From assembly GCF_000020645.1 (NCBI RefSeq), contig NC_011060.1:1052501-1116500 (forward strand): a stretch of 64,000 nt of DNA. The letters run 5' to 3'. The notes under the pieces are model-generated. The model was given only the letters and a program-made list of their open reading frames with translations, searched no databases and was not told where the DNA came from. The DNA is from Pelodictyon phaeoclathratiforme BU-1. Its GTDB lineage: Bacteria > Bacteroidota > Chlorobiia > Chlorobiales > Chlorobiaceae. Both the position numbers and the translations under genes were made by a program. Positions 18,485 to 26,712 of the stretch are shown here, in pieces; position 1 is the first letter of the stretch, and every line of letters starts with the position of its first letter.

Positions 18485-18608
18485 TCGGTCCATCCATTAT
18501 ATTATTCCCACCCCCATTTTTTACGTATCTCTACACATTATGATTATCATACGTGAAGTGCTGTCAAAAAAAACAGAAGATCATCATGTTCAGCAACAGG
18601 GAATCCAG

Positions 18609-18830
18609 ATGACTACAGCGGAGAAACTTTATCATGCAGCAAAAGAGCTTCCTGAACCGGTAGTGGCTGAGATACTTGATTTTGCCGAGTTCCTGCAAAA
18701 AAAAATGGCAGATGAACGTGCATCAGGTAAAGAGATGCTGATCGATATAGTTGGTGGTCTGGAGACTTCCGCCACGTTTTTCGGTGATCCGTTAGAAATC
18801 CAGAAACGACTACGGGATGAATGGCAATAA
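18609..18830 (+). CDS. VapB-type antitoxin (DUF2281-like)
   Basis: A 73-residue protein starting MTTAEKLYHAAKELPEP, with the DFAEFLQKK segment typical of DUF2281 antitoxins paired with PIN toxins. A longer start at 18540 is possible but the family start and a purine-rich AACAGGGAA site favour 18609. A close relative lies at 30870-31097. Its toxin partner starts inside its 3' end (ATG at 18817) but is broken, so this antitoxin is probably an orphan. Confidence 0.75.
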   Translation: MTTAEKLYHAAKELPEPVVAEILDFAEFLQKKMADERASGKEMLIDIVGGLETSATFFGDPLEIQKRLRDEWQ

Positions 18831-18884
18831 CTATCTTCTTGATACCAATTTCATTTTGGGGATACTCAAATCAAATCCTGCGTT
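18817..18884 (+). pseudogene. VapC PIN-domain toxin, 5' remnant
   Basis: The ATG overlaps the antitoxin 3' end, as in intact vapBC pairs. The first residues NNYLLDTNFILGILKSNPA are the PIN-domain start with the first catalytic Asp. Similarity stops after about 22 codons. The same frame continues only to a stop near 18972, while the other frame here encodes the tail of an unrelated DUF4258 protein. About 80% of the toxin is missing. Confidence 0.75.
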
Positions 18885-19031
18885 CTTGTGCTGCAAGAGG
18901 ATCAAAATCGGCAACCTGTCCATGTGGTTTGGGGAATCGCCCGAGGAAAAGTATCTCCAGCCGTTCTTATAACCGCTTATCGTCCAGATCCCGATAAGTG
19001 GGATGATAATTTCACCAGGAGGAAAAGATGA
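18873..19031 (+). pseudogene. DUF4258 toxin-like protein, C-terminal remnant
   Basis: In the frame ending at TGA 19029-19031 the translation reads SCVLVLQEDQNRQPVHVVWG and then SPAVLITAYRPDPDKWDDNF. This is the C-terminal half of a DUF4258 family protein, usually a toxin-like partner in small two-gene modules. The N-terminal half is absent and the fragment is joined to the vapC remnant near 18870-18885. Its stop overlaps the ATG of the next gene (ATGA), so the downstream small protein is its original operon partner. Confidence 0.7.
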
Positions 19032-19252
19032 ATACCCGAAAACATACAAAGTTTATTCACGAAGGTAACTATGCGGCAGATGTTGAAATTGAGATCATCG
19101 ATTCTGAAGATGGGTGGGCATCTTATATCAGCCTTGATGATGCGTTAAAACTCGACCGTGTGAGAGAAACATTGAAAACGGGTGATGTTGCTACTGCCAG
19201 TAAATATGCGAAAAAAGTCTACGCATTATCGACTGTGACTGTAGCCGCATGA
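19028..19252 (+). CDS. Small protein, probable antitoxin partner of DUF4258
   Basis: A 74-residue acidic protein (MNTRKHTKFIHEGNYAADVE) with an excellent ribosome binding site, AGGAGGAAAAG, just upstream. The middle segment GWASYISLDDALKLDRVRET is helical and charged. It overlaps the stop of the DUF4258 remnant by 4 bases, an arrangement typical of toxin-antitoxin operons. The function is inferred from context only. Confidence 0.7.
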   Translation: MNTRKHTKFIHEGNYAADVEIEIIDSEDGWASYISLDDALKLDRVRETLKTGDVATASKYAKKVYALSTVTVAA

Positions 19253-19362
19253 ATTGCCTTTAGGGTTGAGCACGCCGGATAGAGCAAAGTGCGTATCGCA
19301 CAATATCTCCCTGCATCTTATTTGTAGTTCAACGTTGCTCAACAGCGTCAGGTTATCCGTGT

Positions 19363-19632
19363 TTAACCGGCAACTTTATAGGTTTGCCCCATGGGAAGGA
19401 AGCCTGCAACATCACCAGTTGTAAGACGTGACCGGATATGCTCAAACAACGTGATCGTCTTTTTCGAGTATAATCGTTCACCACAATGGGTGCAGACTTC
19501 AGCGTTTACGTGTACAACAGCGGTATTATTACCCCCGAGAATCAATTTTTCAACCTCTTTTTCAATCACGTCTCCACCGCATACCGGGCATAGCTCAAAC
19601 GGGGTCATTGCTTTGTTTGCCTTCTCAGTCAT
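19363..19632 (-). CDS. YgiT-type zinc-finger antitoxin-like protein
   Basis: An 89-residue protein with two CxxC pairs (ELCPVCGGDV and EVCTHCGERLY), the zinc finger of the MqsA/YgiT antitoxin N-terminal domain. The second half (LFEHIRSRLTTGD) resembles the linker seen in YgiT-type antitoxins of DUF4258 systems. A start at 19608 (MTPFELCPVCGG) is also possible. No toxin is left upstream on its strand, so it appears to be orphaned, or may be the displaced partner of the DUF4258 remnant. Confidence 0.75.
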   Translation of the reverse strand: MTEKANKAMTPFELCPVCGGDVIEKEVEKLILGGNNTAVVHVNAEVCTHCGERLYSKKTITLFEHIRSRLTTGDVAGFLPMGQTYKVAG

Positions 19633-19754
19633 GCTCCAGTGTCAGATTTTAGCAGAAATTTACTATTCCGAAACATGGCGAATTGTGTTCAGATTTATTT
19701 CTGCGATGCTGATTTACAGGATGAACAACCGGAGTATCAACGGAGTGCATTAAA

Positions 19755-19829
19755 TTCAATTTGCTCTATGTCCACATGTACGGGATGGCGCGGAAGGATT
19801 TGATGCGGTAGTTGCGGGAATTTGGGTGA
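19755..19829 (+). pseudogene. Diverged copy of the radical SAM gene 3' end
   Basis: This segment translates to FNLLYVHMYGMARKDLMR followed by a stop and LREFG. It aligns without gaps to the last 25 codons of the radical SAM gene (18341-18415, FNLLYVHMYGIARKDLTR). Nucleotide differences fall mostly at third codon positions, so this is a real homologous coding remnant from a diverged allele or paralogue. It flanks the toxin-antitoxin remnants on the far side. Confidence 0.75.
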
Positions 19830-19913
19830 TGCTGCCTGAAAAATAAGGGTAAAAGGTTATATTCTTTATGACCTTAGGACAATTTGCTGCAGAAGAAAAC
19901 CTGAAACGGATTC

Positions 19914-21467
19914 ATGACCGATATTTTTGTCAGCTATGCTCGTGAAGATCAAGAGCGCGTCAGGCCAATTGTCAAAGAGCTTGAACACCGGAATTGGAGT
20001 GTTTTCTGGGATTTGGAAATTCCGCCGGGTGAAACATGGGAGAGCTTTATTGGAAAAGCGCTGGAAGAGTCGTCTTGTGTGCTTGCTGTCTGGTCGCACT
20101 CTTCGGTAAATTCTGACTGGGTCAAAGAGGAAGCTGATGAGGCCAAACAAAGAGGGGTTCTTGTTCCTTTGTTTCTTGATACGGTTGATGCACCAAAAGG
20201 ATTCAGGCGTATTCAGGCTGCTGATATTTCAGGCTGGAAAAACAATAGTTCTTATCCACCATTCCAGTCACTCCTTGCTGCGATAGAGTCAAAAATTTCC
20301 TCAGCATCACCGCATGTTGTCAAACCTGCACCAGCACCAAAGTCAGCAGAACGAGGCACCGTTGTACCAACAGCAGTACCCAAAGCGCCACTATTTCAAA
20401 CGAAAAACAATTCGTCAGAGCGGTTGTTCCCCAAAATACAACGACAGCAGGCGGTGTGGGCGGTTGTTGCTCTCGCAGTGATTATTGTCGGTCTTTTTTA
20501 TTTTATAAACCATAAAACAGGAAATTCTGTTGTTCCTCTGGAAGTATCCAGCCCCGAAAAAGTGGTTCCTGGCAACAATCCACCAGTGGCCACGAATGTT
20601 GCTGCCGAGAAAGCACTGCTCAACGTTGTTGCAGTAGAGCCTGTTGTTCCATCGGTAGTATCCAGCACTGAAAAAGTGGTTTCTGGAAAAAATCTGCCAG
20701 CGGATACAAATGTTGCTGTTGAGATGGCACAGCTCAACTTTGTGCCAATTCGTGGTGGTACTTTTTTTATGGGCAGTCCGGGAAGCGAAGATGAGGCATA
20801 TGATGATGAAGGACCACAGCATCTGGTGCGTCTGAGTGCTTTTTACATGAGCCGTTATGAGGTGACGGTTTCAGAGTTCAGGAAATTTATTGAGGCCACG
20901 GAATATCTTACTGATGCTGAACAAGTGAGAAGTAAGCGTGACTGGAAGTGTGGCGTATTGGGCAGTCGGCGACCAGCAAACGAGGATAATCATCCGGTAA
21001 TTTATGTGAGCTGGAATGATGCAATAAGTTATTGCAAATGGCTCTCGAATAAAACAGGGAAAACATTTAGATTGCCAAAGGAAGAAGAATGGGAGTATGC
21101 TTGCCGAGCAGGAAGTCGAACGTCAACGCCGTTTAATACGGGTTACAATCTCACTACATCGCAGGCAAATTATAATGGTCATTTCCCTTATGATCATAAT
21201 AAGAAAGGTGAGTTTCGTAAGAATACTGTTCCAGTGAATAGTTTTGCTCCAAATAATTGGGGGTTGTACAACATGCATGGTAATGTATGGGAGTGGTGCG
21301 AAAATTGGTATGGTCCCTATGGTAGTTCCGATGATACTTTTCAGCGAGTAATTCGTGGTGGTTGCTGGGATCAACATGCCGGGCGTTGCCGGTCGGCTAA
21401 TCGTGGTTATTATCCACCTGAAAACAGTCTTAATCATGTTGGCTTCCGTGTTGTCTGTGAGCCGTAG
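19914..21467 (+). CDS. TIR domain - transmembrane - FGE/SUMF1-fold receptor-like protein
   Basis: A 517-residue protein. Residues 1-120 are a TIR domain (DIFVSYAREDQERVR, WDLEIPPGETW, and the putative NADase glutamate in SDWVKEEADEA). A low-complexity linker, one membrane segment near 180-199 (VWAVVALAVIIVGLFYFI) and a Val/Pro-rich linker follow. The end (about 275-515) is an FGE/SUMF1 (C-type-lectin-related) domain: FVPIRGGTFFMGS, NWGLYNMHGNVWEWC, RVIRGGCW, NHVGFRVV. It lacks the cysteine pair of true formylglycine enzymes, so binding is more likely than catalysis. The predicted topology puts TIR in the cytoplasm and the lectin-like domain outside. The C-terminus has DGR-like variable codons, and a structured element follows the stop. 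Confidence 0.85.
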   Translation: MTDIFVSYAREDQERVRPIVKELEHRNWSVFWDLEIPPGETWESFIGKALEESSCVLAVWSHSSVNSDWVKEEADEAKQRGVLVPLFLDTVDAPKGFRRIQAADISGWKNNSSYPPFQSLLAAIESKISSASPHVVKPAPAPKSAERGTVVPTAVPKAPLFQTKNNSSERLFPKIQRQQAVWAVVALAVIIVGLFYFINHKTGNSVVPLEVSSPEKVVPGNNPPVATNVAAEKALLNVVAVEPVVPSVVSSTEKVVSGKNLPADTNVAVEMAQLNFVPIRGGTFFMGSPGSEDEAYDDEGPQHLVRLSAFYMSRYEVTVSEFRKFIEATEYLTDAEQVRSKRDWKCGVLGSRRPANEDNHPVIYVSWNDAISYCKWLSNKTGKTFRLPKEEEWEYACRAGSRTSTPFNTGYNLTTSQANYNGHFPYDHNKKGEFRKNTVPVNSFAPNNWGLYNMHGNVWEWCENWYGPYGSSDDTFQRVIRGGCWDQHAGRCRSANRGYYPPENSLNHVGFRVVCEP

Positions 21468-21618
21468 TCAGTTGGCAGTTTTCTGACTTTGCTTTTGAGC
21501 CAGGCGGAGCCAAAAACAAGGTTGAGGAGAGCGGCAGTAAGGGACGCAGCGCCGCACACCTCAACCGAGCAGGTTGGCATGAACCATAGAAGAGACCGCC
21601 TTGGGCGGCCCGATTTTT
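21465..21618 (+). ncRNA. Structured element A following the TIR-FGE gene
   Basis: It begins at the stop codon with TAGTCAGTTGGCAG, identical to the sequence at 59191. A compound hairpin follows: outer stem GGTTGAGG (21520-21527) with CCTCAACC (21559-21566), and inner stem GCGGC with GCCGC around AGGGACG. A second hairpin, CCGCC-TTG-GGCGG (21596-21608), is followed by CCCGATTTTT, like a terminator. The inner 29 bases match element B at 24 positions, but the outer stem is entirely different in sequence and still pairs. Confidence 0.6.
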
Positions 21619-21636
21619 GAGACCTCTGTCGTGAAC

Positions 21637-23538
21637 CCTGAAAGTCGGATAAAGCGCACACATTAACTGAAAAACATCGCCACCTGAGCACTATTTCAAA
21701 AAAAGTTGTGTTTTTTTTAGAAAAACCGCGCTTTTTTCTTGCTTTTTAACGTGTACGTATGTATAATGGGAAACGCACTTTAAAAAGGAGAATACCCCGT
21801 GTCTAAACCAGTAACTGGAAAAACTCACGTTGGCGAACGGCGTGAAAGGCGCCCGAATGGCGATATTTACATCTATGAGCGGGTTACAGGCTATAATGAA
21901 CGAACCAGAAAGACCTATACCGTCAGTCAGAAGCTCCAAGGGAAAATCAAGTCGGGAACACAGGAGATAATCCCTACACGCCCGAAAAAAAGCAAAAATG
22001 AAGGGGGCTTGGTTGGTGCGCTACGCAGGCACAGTGGCCTCACGGATCTTCTGGAGTGGGTCGGTAAAGCCTCCGGCATTGACGATGACGTGCGTTCTTC
22101 GTTCAGCGAGGGCGACGCTGCCAAGATTCTCTCTATTGCGCGTTACTGGATCGGTTCCGGCGGAAACACCTTGCCACGCCTTGAGGGTTGGCAGGTAATG
22201 CACTCCCTTCCCTACAGCGAAGTTATCACTGAAGACGTTTACAGTGACTTGTTCAAATGTGTCGGGTGCGACGAAGACCGCGTGCAGCGCTACTTCTCCT
22301 TCCGGGCGGATCGCCTGGGCAAGGCACCTGTGCTGGCGTTTGATTCGACCACGATATCGACCTACTCCGAGAACCAGTCGGAAGCACGGCATGGGTTCAA
22401 TAAGGATGGTGACGGACTGAAAACCATCAAGCTTCTAACCTTGTATTCCGTAAAGGAACGCGAGCCGTTAGCATTCGCCAAGCAGCCTGGCAATGTTCCG
22501 GACGTCATATCCATTGAGAACACCCTGAAGCAACTCAAGTGCTTTAACCTTGAGAAACCCTTGATCGTTACCGATAACGGCTACTACAGTGAGGGGAACA
22601 TGATGAAATTCGCCTTGCGCAACATGAAATTCCTTACTCTGGTTGACCCCAATATCACTTGGGTTCGCGAGACGGTGGATGCGCTTCGGGAGACGCTGGC
22701 GGGCATGTCGAGCACTTGCCAGTTTGATCCGTCGGTTTGCGGCGCCACGGCGATGAGAATGCACGAGTTCGGTCGAGTGCGCCAACTGTCGCGAAACGGC
22801 AAGCTGAGCGGAGAAGAAGAGAGGTTCGTGCGCCGCCTTTATGTCCATGTCTTCTATTCCCCTAACAGCGACACCAAGAAGCAGCTCGACTTCCGCAAGG
22901 AGCTGTTTGAACTCAAAGCTCAAGTAGAAGATGGGGTGATGGAGTTCACGAAATCTGCGCAACGAAAAATCGAGCGATATCTGATCTGCTCAAAAAAGGG
23001 GCGTGGTGGACAATTGAGGGTCGGTTTCAACGACAAGGCCATTGTCGAAGCGACGAAATACTTCGGCTATTTTGCGCTCGTCAGCAATCAGGCCATGAAG
23101 ACCTTCACAGCGTTGGCAGACTATCGATTGCGTGAAAAAATAGAGGAGATCTTCGCCGTGGTGAAGGGAGGCCTTGATGGAGCAAGGCCGCGCACATGGC
23201 ATCCAGACAACCTGCGGGGAAGGCAATTCGTACAGTTTGTGTCACTGGGGTATCATTGCTTCCTGACCAAGAAAATCAAGGAAATGCGGGCAGAGCTTGG
23301 AAAGAACGGAAGCGAAAAAACCAAAGCGCTTGTCAATCTCGAAAAAAAATTGGACCAGTGGCTTGAGCAACGATCTCTCGCTCAGATTCTGGATTGGTTC
23401 GATTGCATTGAGACGACTCAAGTACGAACTGTCATGGGCAACTACCGCTGGTCTACTGAATCCGTAGCCAGAGATCGGCTGTTCCTGGAATATCTGGGAG
23501 TGACCTCATGATAGTGTGCGCTTTATCCGACTTTCAGG
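21637..23538 (+). mobile_element. IS1634-type insertion sequence with 25-bp perfect terminal inverted repeats
   Basis: Perfect 25-bp inverted repeats, beginning CCTGAAAGTCGGATAAAGCG, lie at 21637-21661 and 23514-23538 and enclose one transposase gene. The flanks (GTCGTGAAC on the left, ATACCAGAC on the right) show no obvious target duplication, so a rearrangement after insertion is possible. The element sits just downstream of structured element A. Confidence 0.88.
21799..23511 (+). CDS. IS1634-family DDE transposase
   Basis: A 570-residue transposase with a GTG start behind AAAAAGGAGAA. DDE-type landmarks are LAFDSTTISTYSEN (first Asp), PLIVTDNGYYSEGN (second Asp), and a C-terminal YRLREKIEEIFAVVKGG segment carrying the catalytic Glu, typical of the IS4/IS1634 group. 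Full length and uninterrupted, so probably active. Confidence 0.9.
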   Translation: MSKPVTGKTHVGERRERRPNGDIYIYERVTGYNERTRKTYTVSQKLQGKIKSGTQEIIPTRPKKSKNEGGLVGALRRHSGLTDLLEWVGKASGIDDDVRSSFSEGDAAKILSIARYWIGSGGNTLPRLEGWQVMHSLPYSEVITEDVYSDLFKCVGCDEDRVQRYFSFRADRLGKAPVLAFDSTTISTYSENQSEARHGFNKDGDGLKTIKLLTLYSVKEREPLAFAKQPGNVPDVISIENTLKQLKCFNLEKPLIVTDNGYYSEGNMMKFALRNMKFLTLVDPNITWVRETVDALRETLAGMSSTCQFDPSVCGATAMRMHEFGRVRQLSRNGKLSGEEERFVRRLYVHVFYSPNSDTKKQLDFRKELFELKAQVEDGVMEFTKSAQRKIERYLICSKKGRGGQLRVGFNDKAIVEATKYFGYFALVSNQAMKTFTALADYRLREKIEEIFAVVKGGLDGARPRTWHPDNLRGRQFVQFVSLGYHCFLTKKIKEMRAELGKNGSEKTKALVNLEKKLDQWLEQRSLAQILDWFDCIETTQVRTVMGNYRWSTESVARDRLFLEYLGVTS

Positions 23539-23608
23539 ATACCAGACTTTCGCCAGACCGAATATCGTACTATATTGTATCTTCAGAAACTATGAAATAT
23601 GGGGAGAG

Positions 23609-23890
23609 ATGCATATTACTACCGACATCAAACCGGTCACCTATCTTAAGGTAAAAGCGGCGGATCTTCTTGATCAGATCAACGATACGCGTCGTCCGGT
23701 TATTATTACCCAGAACGGTGAGCCGAGAGCTGTTCTTCAGGATCCGAAAAGCTATGAAGAGATGCGCAATGCGCTTGGCCTGCTGAAGCTGCTTGCTCAG
23801 GGTGAAGAGGATATCCGCAAAGGGAACATTCGCCAGCAAGAGGATGTATTCAATGATCTTGAACGCCTCTTGAGAGAGCCGTTGTCATGA
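23609..23890 (+). CDS. Phd/YefM-type antitoxin
   Basis: A 93-residue antitoxin. The N-terminal DNA-binding fold is visible in YLKVKAADLLDQINDTRRPV and IITQNGEPRAVLQD, followed by a helical toxin-neutralising tail. GGGGAGAG precedes the ATG; a longer frame from 23516 extends into the IS end and is unlikely. It overlaps the toxin gene by 4 bases. Such antitoxins usually repress their own operon. Confidence 0.9.
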   Translation: MHITTDIKPVTYLKVKAADLLDQINDTRRPVIITQNGEPRAVLQDPKSYEEMRNALGLLKLLAQGEEDIRKGNIRQQEDVFNDLERLLREPLS

Positions 23891-24216
23891 GCGCAGGCTA
23901 CAGGGTGTTATGGACTGATGTTGCAGAAAGAGATCTCAGAGAGATTATAGCCTTTATTGCAGTTGATACTGTGCAGAATGCCTTGCATGTCCTGGAAAAA
24001 ATCAAGGATAGAGCGGCGGAATTGTATACGTTTCCCGAGCGGGGCAGGGTTGTTCCGGAGCTTCATTCCTGCGGCATTTTTGTCTATCGGGAGCTGATTG
24101 TTTCGCCGTGGAGGGTGTTGTACCGGATAGCCGACAGCAATGTCTATATAACGGCGGTGCTTGATAGTCGCCGTAATGTTGAAGATATTCTTTTGCACCG
24201 ACTCATTCAGTTGTAA
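23887..24216 (+). CDS. RelE/ParE-family toxin
   Basis: A 109-residue toxin of the RelE/ParE superfamily: VLWTDVAERDLREIIAFI at the start, FPERGRVVPEL in the middle, and WRVLYRIADSNVYITAVL DSRR near the end. Members either cleave mRNA at the ribosome or poison gyrase; the sequence alone does not decide which. Overlap ATGA with the antitoxin supports a functional pair. Confidence 0.9.
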   Translation: MSAGYRVLWTDVAERDLREIIAFIAVDTVQNALHVLEKIKDRAAELYTFPERGRVVPELHSCGIFVYRELIVSPWRVLYRIADSNVYITAVLDSRRNVEDILLHRLIQL

Positions 24217-24410
24217 CTGCTCTTGCCCAAATATCCATCCTGTGCAACTGAAACAGCGGTGAAGTGTTTGACTCTTCCGGTAGAAGCCCGTCAACATGCT
24301 CTCCATGCTAACATTGCCGTATGCGGTGTGCCTGAAATAAGCTGCAATGGCATATATTTCCCTGAACAGAGCAACAAGTGAGGCATCTACCAGCAACTGA
24401 ATCCGTATCC

Positions 24411-25007
24411 ATGAGCATTATTCTTCTTGACATAGGCAGTGTTTTGGTGTCGGTGGATTTTATGCGTTTCTGTCGGGATGTGGCACTGGATTCGGTTTCA
24501 GGTGCGCAGGAGATCTACCGGAAATATTGTACTGGCGAGCTGAAAGCTAAACTTGAAACCGGCTTTATCGCGCCGTTCGAATACCTTGACGTGATTGCCA
24601 TCGACCCTCATTCCAGAACGATGCCGCTGCACGAGCTGAAACTGCGCTGGCAGGATATTTTTGAACCGCTCGAGGGCGCTGTTGGGGCGGTCAAACGGCT
24701 CAAAGAGCACCATTCCATCTGGATCATGAGTGATACTGACCCGCTCCATTTTACCTTTCTGCTCAATAATTATCCTGTACTGCGGGATGCGGATCGCTAC
24801 TATCTCTCCTTTGAACAGGGGAAGATGAAAAACAGTGTCGAAGCATTTAAGCGTGTGCTCGAAAATTCAGGGTGCGGGGCTGATGAATTTGTTTTGATTG
24901 ATGACAAGGAGGAAAACTGTGCATCGGCTTCAGAAGCCGGTATCAGGAGTATACTCTTTCATAACTGGCGTGATACCCTTGCGTTGCTATATGAAAATAA
25001 GGATTGA
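24411..25007 (+). CDS. HAD-superfamily phosphatase (YihX-like)
   Basis: A 198-residue HAD hydrolase starting MSIILLDIGSVLVSVDF; the Asp of LLDIGSVL is the nucleophile, with the DxG form seen in glucose-1-phosphatase YihX rather than DxDGT. Motif II is WIMSDTDPLHF, and motif IV is VLIDDKEENCASASEAGIRS. The substrate is unknown. The start at 24411 fits the family better than 24378. Its stop lies 2 bases before the next ATG. Confidence 0.85.
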   Translation: MSIILLDIGSVLVSVDFMRFCRDVALDSVSGAQEIYRKYCTGELKAKLETGFIAPFEYLDVIAIDPHSRTMPLHELKLRWQDIFEPLEGAVGAVKRLKEHHSIWIMSDTDPLHFTFLLNNYPVLRDADRYYLSFEQGKMKNSVEAFKRVLENSGCGADEFVLIDDKEENCASASEAGIRSILFHNWRDTLALLYENKD

Positions 25008-25009
25008 GC

Positions 25010-25423
25010 ATGTTGCAGATTACCGAAACCATTGCCATCCCTGATGAGGAAATTGAGCTGCAGACCATGCGTGCGCAGGGGGCGGGCGGCCAGAATGTCA
25101 ACAAGGTTGAAACCGCTGTTCACCTGCGTTTTGACGTCAAGGCATCGTCGCTTCCTGAGGATTTCCGTGAAAAGTTGCTACTTCTGAAGGATCACCGCAT
25201 GACAAAAGATGGGGTGATCATCATCAAGGCGCAACGGTACCGATCACAGGAGAAGAACCGGACGGATGCCCTGATGCGGCTGCAGGCGTTGCTTCAGCAT
25301 GTTGCTCTGCCGGTTAAAAAACGCAAGCCTACTTCCCCCACCAAAAGCTCAAAAGAGAGGCGTATTGAGAGCAAGGTAAAGCGGGGAGCAGTAAAGGCGA
25401 CAAGAGGGCCGATTGATTATTGA
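25010..25423 (+). CDS. arfB: Ribosome-rescue peptidyl-tRNA hydrolase ArfB (YaeJ-type)
   Basis: A 137-residue protein with the release-factor catalytic loop GAGGQNVNKVETAVHLRF and a basic C-terminal tail (KKRKPTSPTKSSKERR, ending KATRGPIDY). In this family the tail enters the mRNA channel and the GGQ loop hydrolyses peptidyl-tRNA on stalled ribosomes. The length and the absence of codon-recognition domains exclude RF1/RF2. Translationally coupled to the HAD gene. Confidence 0.9.
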   Translation: MLQITETIAIPDEEIELQTMRAQGAGGQNVNKVETAVHLRFDVKASSLPEDFREKLLLLKDHRMTKDGVIIIKAQRYRSQEKNRTDALMRLQALLQHVALPVKKRKPTSPTKSSKERRIESKVKRGAVKATRGPIDY

Positions 25424-25593
25424 ACGGTATCTATCACATGACCAGGGGCAAATCCCGGGTGTACTTCTCACCCATTCAGACCGTGCCTGACGATATGACT
25501 TTTTTGATGTTGCAGGAGTGACCCTGTGCCGTCAGTTTCAGAAAGCTACCACAACTATATTACAGTTCATTGCTCGAAAAAAGGGAGGTTCGC

Positions 25594-26700
25594 ATGTTCA
25601 GGAAAGCTGTTTTTCCAGGAAAATATATTCAGGGCGTCGGGGCTGTCGGCGAGTTGCCTGCATTATTGAGTGTATTGGGCAAAAAGGGGCTGATAGTGGC
25701 CTCACCCTCGGTTTACGACAAGGTGCTTCCCTTGTGTGGTTTCGACTGGAGCCTCGATGCTCTTCTCGTTGAGCGCTTCCGGGGTGAGTGCTGTGAGGAG
25801 GAGTTGGCCCGGTTATCGGCCATTGTCACGCAAAAGGGTGTAGATGTCGTCGTTGGCATGGGCGGAGGAAAGACTATTGATACTGCGAAAATTGTCGCAG
25901 ATCGGGCGGGAATACCGGTGATTATCATTCCCACGATTGCCTCAAGCGATGCACCGTGCAGTGGCTGTGCAGTGGTCTACTCAAAGGAGGGGATTTTCGA
26001 AGCAGTCTATTATCAGAAAATGAATCCCGCAGTGGTGCTTGTTGATACGGCCATCATTGCCGCGGCGCCTGTACGCTTTCTGGTGTCCGGGATGGGAGAC
26101 GCTCTCTCGACATGGTTCGAAGCTCGATCGTGTGAGCGTACGCACTCGGTCAACGAGTGTGGCGGGTATGGCACCATGGCGGGATTCGGGATTGCCCGAC
26201 TCTGTTATGAAACATTGCTCACCTATGGCGCGGCGGCAAAAATTGCCGGTGAGAGCCACATTGTTACTCCGGCACTGGAGCGCATTGTTGAGGCGAACAT
26301 TCTGTTGAGTGGCATAGGCTTTGAAAGCGCCGGACTGGCGGCGGCCCACTCCATCCACAATGGCCTCACCGCATTGGCCGAAACCCACTCCTTCTGGCAT
26401 GGAGAAAAAGTGGCCTTTGGTGTATTGGCCGGGCTTCAGCTCACGGACGCATCGCCGGATGAATCCGCAACCGTTTTCTCATTCTGTGAAGAGATCGGGT
26501 TGCCGACCACCCTTGCCGATATCGGGCTGGGAAAGGTTGACCGCCAAAAGTTGATGCTGGTGGCGGAGAAGGCTTGCGATCAAGCGCAGTCCATTCATCA
26601 CGAAGCGGGTACTATCACAGCAGAAAAAGTGCTTGACGCCATGATTGCGGCAGACAGCATCGGGCAAGCACGAAGAGGGAAGAGTTTTCATCAACCATAA
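25594..26700 (+). CDS. gldA: Glycerol dehydrogenase, iron/zinc-dependent (GldA-like)
   Basis: A 368-residue member of the iron-containing alcohol dehydrogenase superfamily. NAD binding is seen in VVGMGGGKTIDTAK and PTIASSDAPCSGCAVVY. Metal ligands are an Asp in VSGMGDALSTWFEA and histidines in AAHSIHNGLTAL and SFWHGEKVAFG. These match GldA, which oxidises glycerol to dihydroxyacetone. The start at 25594 follows GGGAGG. How a photolithoautotroph uses it is not evident. Confidence 0.88.
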   Translation: MFRKAVFPGKYIQGVGAVGELPALLSVLGKKGLIVASPSVYDKVLPLCGFDWSLDALLVERFRGECCEEELARLSAIVTQKGVDVVVGMGGGKTIDTAKIVADRAGIPVIIIPTIASSDAPCSGCAVVYSKEGIFEAVYYQKMNPAVVLVDTAIIAAAPVRFLVSGMGDALSTWFEARSCERTHSVNECGGYGTMAGFGIARLCYETLLTYGAAAKIAGESHIVTPALERIVEANILLSGIGFESAGLAAAHSIHNGLTALAETHSFWHGEKVAFGVLAGLQLTDASPDESATVFSFCEEIGLPTTLADIGLGKVDRQKLMLVAEKACDQAQSIHHEAGTITAEKVLDAMIAADSIGQARRGKSFHQP

Positions 26701-26712
26701 AGGAGAACAGCC

